DNA of 51,437 nt from CAZIXN01 sp039180415 (GTDB taxonomy: Bacteria > Planctomycetota > Phycisphaerae > Phycisphaerales > Phycisphaeraceae): positions 1-51,437 of the forward strand of contig JBCDDH010000018.1 of assembly GCA_039180415.1 (NCBI GenBank), given 5' to 3'. Made by a program: the position numbers and the translations under genes. Below are positions 45,278 through 51,437 of this stretch, piece after piece; the first letter of the stretch is position 1; every line of letters begins with the position of its first letter. The notes under the pieces were generated by a model, which saw only the letters and a program-made list of their open reading frames with translations, had not been told where the DNA came from and did no database searches.

Positions 45278-46023
45278 ATGGCTTCGCCCACAAGCTCACA
45301 CCCGACGAAATCCGCGCCCGCTTTGACACAGAGGTCGAGCGCTTCAGCAACCTCGAAACCGGCCAGGCCGCGCAGATCGATGCGCCGCTGATGATGGACC
45401 TGCTGACCTCCGCCGCGTTGTCCGTGACGCCGAACGCCAAACGCGTACTCGATCTGGGCTGCGGGGCGGGGAACTACGTGTTGAAGCTATTACATGCGAT
45501 GAGCACGCCCCAGCGCGAACAGCTCCAAAGCGTGACGCTGGTGGATCTGTCGCGGCCCATGCTCGACCGCGCGACCGAGCGCATCCGGGACGCGCACCCC
45601 GCGGTCCGGATCGAATCCGTGCAGGCCGACGTCCGCGACTTCAAATACGGCGAGGACCGCTTCGACGTGGCGATGGCGGCGCAGTGCCTGCACCACTTGC
45701 GTGAAGACGCCGAGTGGGACCACGTCTTCGCCTCCGTCTTCCGGGGCCTCACTCCCGGGGGCGGGTTTTGGATCGCCGATTCGCTCGACCACGAACACTC
45801 CGCCGTCAGCGCGATGATGGCCGATCGCTGGGGCGATTACTTGGAGAACTTGGAGGATCGGGCGTATCGCGAATGGGTCCTGGCCCATGTCGAGAAAGAA
45901 GACACGCCCCGACCGCTGCTCTGGCAGCTCGACCGGCTCCGCGCCGCGGGGTTTACCAAGCTGGACGTGTTGCACACGCACTCCCGCTTCGGCGCGTTCG
46001 GCGGCGTGAAACCTGAAGCCTGA
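45274..46023 (+). CDS. Class I SAM-dependent methyltransferase, last gene of the leuA operon
   Basis: The ATG at 45274 overlaps the preceding stop as ATGA. The 249-residue protein has motif I V-L-D-L-G-C-G-A-G-N-Y near residue 56, then V-T-L-V-D-L-S-R-P-M-L, V-Q-A-D-V-R-D-F-K and F-D-V-A-M-A-A-Q-C-L-H-H-L-R. The last block is where UbiE-like and CmoA-like enzymes have the substrate-side helix. An N-terminal helix (I-R-A-R-F-D-T-E-V-E-R-F-S-N-L-E) precedes the fold, as in enzymes that cap their cofactor. Small acids or tRNA derivatives are typical substrates of relatives; which applies here is unknown. A 119-194-bp gap without visible features follows before the PIN-PhoH gene. Confidence 0.88.
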   Translation: MNGFAHKLTPDEIRARFDTEVERFSNLETGQAAQIDAPLMMDLLTSAALSVTPNAKRVLDLGCGAGNYVLKLLHAMSTPQREQLQSVTLVDLSRPMLDRATERIRDAHPAVRIESVQADVRDFKYGEDRFDVAMAAQCLHHLREDAEWDHVFASVFRGLTPGGGFWIADSLDHEHSAVSAMMADRWGDYLENLEDRAYREWVLAHVEKEDTPRPLLWQLDRLRAAGFTKLDVLHTHSRFGAFGGVKPEA

Positions 46024-46217
46024 AAGTGGAAAACCCCTCGCCGATGGCCGCGCGAACCGGATGTAACGCGAACACGTATGGCCTGCTTCAGGTTTGCGTC
46101 CGAATAACTCGATCCCGTCGCGACAAATCGACGATGATGTGAGTGGAGAGAGAACCCGCCGCCCCGCCGTCGGATCGCGTACCCCGCCGCGGGGCCGGCC
46201 CACCTTCGAGGCCCACC

Positions 46218-47663
46218 TTGCCCGACACCGCCACGATCGACCTCCCCGACCCCGCCTCGGCCTCCGGAACCGGCAGCTCCAAAGCCCCTTCCGTCAAGAC
46301 GTTCGTGCTCGATACCAACGTCCTGCTCCATAACTCGGCCGCCCTGTTCCTCTTCGCCGACAACCATGTCGTTGTGCCCTTCGCCGTCGTCGAAGAGCTC
46401 GACACGTTCAAGAAGAACAACGACGACAACGGCCGCGCCGCCCGCGAGGTCATCCGGCAACTCGACCGCCTCCGCCAAAAAGGCAAGCTCGACCACGGCG
46501 TCGAGTGGAACGGGCACGGGGGGACCATCCGCGTCGCGTTCGCCAACGACCACGATCGCCCCGAAGGCATCCGCCTCGACTCGGCCGACAACCGCATCAT
46601 CGCCGTCGCCTGGGCGTTGCAGAAGCGTGGCCACCGCGCGATCCTTGTGACCAAGGACATCAACGTCCGCGTCCGCACCGACGCCCTGGGCATCCCCACC
46701 GAAGACTTCGAAGCCCAGAAGGTCGACGCCGACCGCATGTACCGTGGCTACGAAGAGCTCTCCGTGCCCGGCGAACTCATCGACCGGCTCTACGACGAGA
46801 AGCAGCTCGAGATCGAAGCGGTCCTCCCTCACCTGATCATCGAAGACCCCGACGCCGGCTCACGCGAACTCGACCTGCACGCCAACCAGTTTGTCCAGCT
46901 CCGCAACCAGCTCGACGACTCCCACACCGGACTCGCACGACGCCTCGCCGACACCGACCATCTCATCCCCGTCACGTCGCTCCGAAAACCCGTCCACGGG
47001 ATCATGGCCCGCAACGTCCAGCAGACTATGGCCCTGGACCTCCTGCTCGACGACGACGTTCAGCTCATCACGCTGCTCGGGACCGCCGGTTCGGGCAAGA
47101 CGCTGCTCGCGCTCGCCGCGGGCCTGACCAAAACCTTCAGCGAAGAGCGCTACGACAAGCTGCTGGTCGCCCGACCGATCATGCCCATGGGCCGGGACAT
47201 CGGCTACTTGCCCGGCGACAAGGACGAGAAGCTCTCCGCGTGGATGCAGCCGATCTTCGACAACCTCGAATACCTCATGACCACCCGCGGCGTCGGCACG
47301 CAGCACGCCGAGTCCAAGACCGCCGACAAGCGGGTCGAACAGCTCATGACCGCGGGCAAGATCGTGCTCGAACCGCTCACCTACATCCGCGGCCGCAGCA
47401 TCCCGCACCAGTACATCATCGTCGACGAGGCCCAGAACCTCACGCCCCACGAGGTGAAAACCATCGTCTCTCGCGTCGGCGAGGGCACCAAGATCATCCT
47501 CACCGGCGACGTGAACCAGATCGACAACCCGTATTTGGACACCGCGTCCAACGGCTTGGCGTACCTGGTCGAACGCCTCAAGGGCCACGCCCTGGTCGGG
47601 CACGTCACGCTGGCCAAGTCCGAACGCAGCGAACTCGCGTCGCTCGCGGCCGAGCGGTTGTGA
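46218..47663 (+). CDS. PIN-PhoH family RNA-processing protein (PhoH2/YlaK type)
   Basis: PhoH2 proteins join a PIN ribonuclease domain to a PhoH ATPase and show RNA-unwinding and cutting activity. Here the N-terminal PIN domain starts K-T-F-V-L-D-T-N-V-L-L-H, carries V-V-E-E-L-D-T-F-K and later D-N-R-I-I-A-V-A and V-T-K-D-I-N-V-R, which supply the acidic site. The PhoH ATPase has Walker A L-G-T-A-G-S-G-K-T-L at about residues 287-296, P-I-M-P-M-G-R-D-I-G-Y-L-P-G, Walker B I-I-V-D-E-A-Q-N-L-T and T-G-D-V-N-Q-I-D. TTG at 46218 is the likely start (GAGG 7-10 nt upstream), giving 481 residues; GTG at 46143 would add 25 low-complexity residues. Confidence 0.93.
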   Translation: MPDTATIDLPDPASASGTGSSKAPSVKTFVLDTNVLLHNSAALFLFADNHVVVPFAVVEELDTFKKNNDDNGRAAREVIRQLDRLRQKGKLDHGVEWNGHGGTIRVAFANDHDRPEGIRLDSADNRIIAVAWALQKRGHRAILVTKDINVRVRTDALGIPTEDFEAQKVDADRMYRGYEELSVPGELIDRLYDEKQLEIEAVLPHLIIEDPDAGSRELDLHANQFVQLRNQLDDSHTGLARRLADTDHLIPVTSLRKPVHGIMARNVQQTMALDLLLDDDVQLITLLGTAGSGKTLLALAAGLTKTFSEERYDKLLVARPIMPMGRDIGYLPGDKDEKLSAWMQPIFDNLEYLMTTRGVGTQHAESKTADKRVEQLMTAGKIVLEPLTYIRGRSIPHQYIIVDEAQNLTPHEVKTIVSRVGEGTKIILTGDVNQIDNPYLDTASNGLAYLVERLKGHALVGHVTLAKSERSELASLAAERL

Positions 47664-47690
47664 CCCACCTTTGTCCGCGAAAATGACACG

Positions 47691-47888
47691 ATGACCAAGA
47701 CCGTCTTCACCGGCCTGCTGCTTGTTTCGCTGCTCGTCGCCGCGTACGGGTGCGTCGCGTTTTTCTTGATGAACGACCTGCCCCCCAACGGCGGACCTCA
47801 GGGCCGGCTGCCGAGCCTCTACGTCATGCTCGGCGGCATCGGCGGGATGTTGGTGGGGACCGTGGGTCGGAATCTCAAGATCAAGTGA
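47691..47888 (+). CDS. Small membrane protein (65 residues, two helices)
   Basis: The 65-residue product has two hydrophobic segments: V-F-T-G-L-L-L-V-S-L-L-V-A-A-Y-G-C-V-A-F-type at residues 5-26 and L-Y-V-M-L-G-G-I-G-G-M-L-V-G-T at 43-57, with a Pro/Gly-rich turn between them. The Y-G-C in the first helix might be read as a lipobox but sits too deep in the helix. The C-terminal G-R-N-L-K-I-K is basic. It starts 27 bp after the PIN-PhoH stop and ends just before the terminator shared with rpoC, so it probably shares the PIN-PhoH transcript. No family is recognised. Confidence 0.65.
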   Translation: MTKTVFTGLLLVSLLVAAYGCVAFFLMNDLPPNGGPQGRLPSLYVMLGGIGGMLVGTVGRNLKIK

Positions 47889-47916
47889 ACTCGGCATGAG
47901 CGCGCCCGCCAAAAAA

Positions 47917-47945
47917 GAAGCCCGCGTTCAATGAACGCGGGCTTC
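47917..47945. terminator. Bidirectional terminator between the PIN-PhoH unit and rpoC
   Basis: GAAGCCCGCGTTCA at 47917-47930 is followed by its full complement, giving a 14-bp palindromic stem with a minimal loop. On the minus strand the hairpin is followed by TTTTTT, ending the rpoC transcript; on the plus strand AAATCCATTTTAATTTTTT follows. The arms closely match those of the hairpin at 7948-7974. Confidence 0.85.
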
Positions 47946-47971
47946 AAATCCATTTTAATTTTTTGCGTCGG

Positions 47972-51437
<3,466 letters not shown>

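Noticed and set aside
47691..47888. Small two-helix protein as a lipoprotein
   Set aside because: The Y-G-C tripeptide lies inside the hydrophobic helix without a proper lipobox context.

Overview
The window is a high-GC (mostly G/C at third codon positions) chromosomal stretch of a diderm bacterium. I read it as a member of the Planctomycetota, most likely the Phycisphaerae. The pointers are a secreted iduronate-2-sulfatase-like sulfatase next to a bona fide formylglycine-generating enzyme, a pseudopilin with the F-T-L-I-E-L-L-V-V-I-S-I-I-A-L-L N-terminus common in planctomycetes, a monomeric NADP isocitrate dehydrogenase, a PIN-PhoH protein and several secreted proteins of unknown family. 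The class assignment is inference; no rRNA lies in the window. No tRNA, rRNA, CRISPR array, transposase, integrase or phage gene was recognised, so this looks like ordinary core chromosome.

Layout. 1-4.2 kb: 5' part of aconitase, a secreted protein, two related GNAT acetyltransferases and miaA. 4.2-4.5 kb: an intergenic inverted repeat and a dehydrogenase remnant. 4.5-8 kb: formylglycine-generating enzyme, cyclophilin and sulfatase. 8-12.2 kb: murE-murF-mraY on the minus strand, with MurE carrying the diaminopimelate-type DNPR motif. 12.4-16.5 kb: a PilZ-receiver-degenerate-Hpt protein, a TPR lipoprotein and glutamine-dependent NAD synthetase. 16.5-22.6 kb: a minus-strand run of methyltransferase, two exported unknowns, a Kdo/WaaP-like kinase, a DinB-like protein and glmS. 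22.7-27.9 kb: pseudopilin, MlaD and MlaF homologues, a DegT aminotransferase and a zinc-ribbon membrane protein. 28-41.4 kb: two oxidoreductases, an AsmA-like giant, a secreted GH13 pullulanase, a membrane-anchored unknown, monomeric isocitrate dehydrogenase, a nitroreductase, an HExxE protein and a ribbon-helix-helix protein. 42.3-46 kb: a leucine-attenuated leuA operon. 46.2-51.4 kb: PIN-PhoH, a small membrane protein and, convergent, most of rpoC.

The strongest new observation lies upstream of leuA. A near-consensus promoter (TTGACG, 17 bp, TATGTT) is placed so that the predicted start of transcription is the A of an ATG. That ATG opens a 19-codon leader peptide with four Leu codons in five positions. 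Behind it is a T-tailed terminator whose left arm can instead pair with the end of the leader reading frame. This is the geometry of ribosome-stalling attenuation, here with an apparently leaderless leader peptide. The leuA operon then carries two GNAT acetyltransferases and a methyltransferase joined by 4-nt overlaps.

Other points worth attention: an RNA polymerase beta-prime subunit that has lost three of the four zinc-site-2 cysteines; a PilZ-REC-Hpt fusion whose Hpt histidine is replaced by arginine; a LacI-type palindrome over the predicted start of the pullulanase transcript; and an exported protein built on two copies of an unrecognised domain. The envelope genes (mur, mraY, glmS, MlaD/MlaF, AsmA-like, Kdo-kinase-like) fit a peptidoglycan-containing diderm with lipid-asymmetry and possibly LPS functions.
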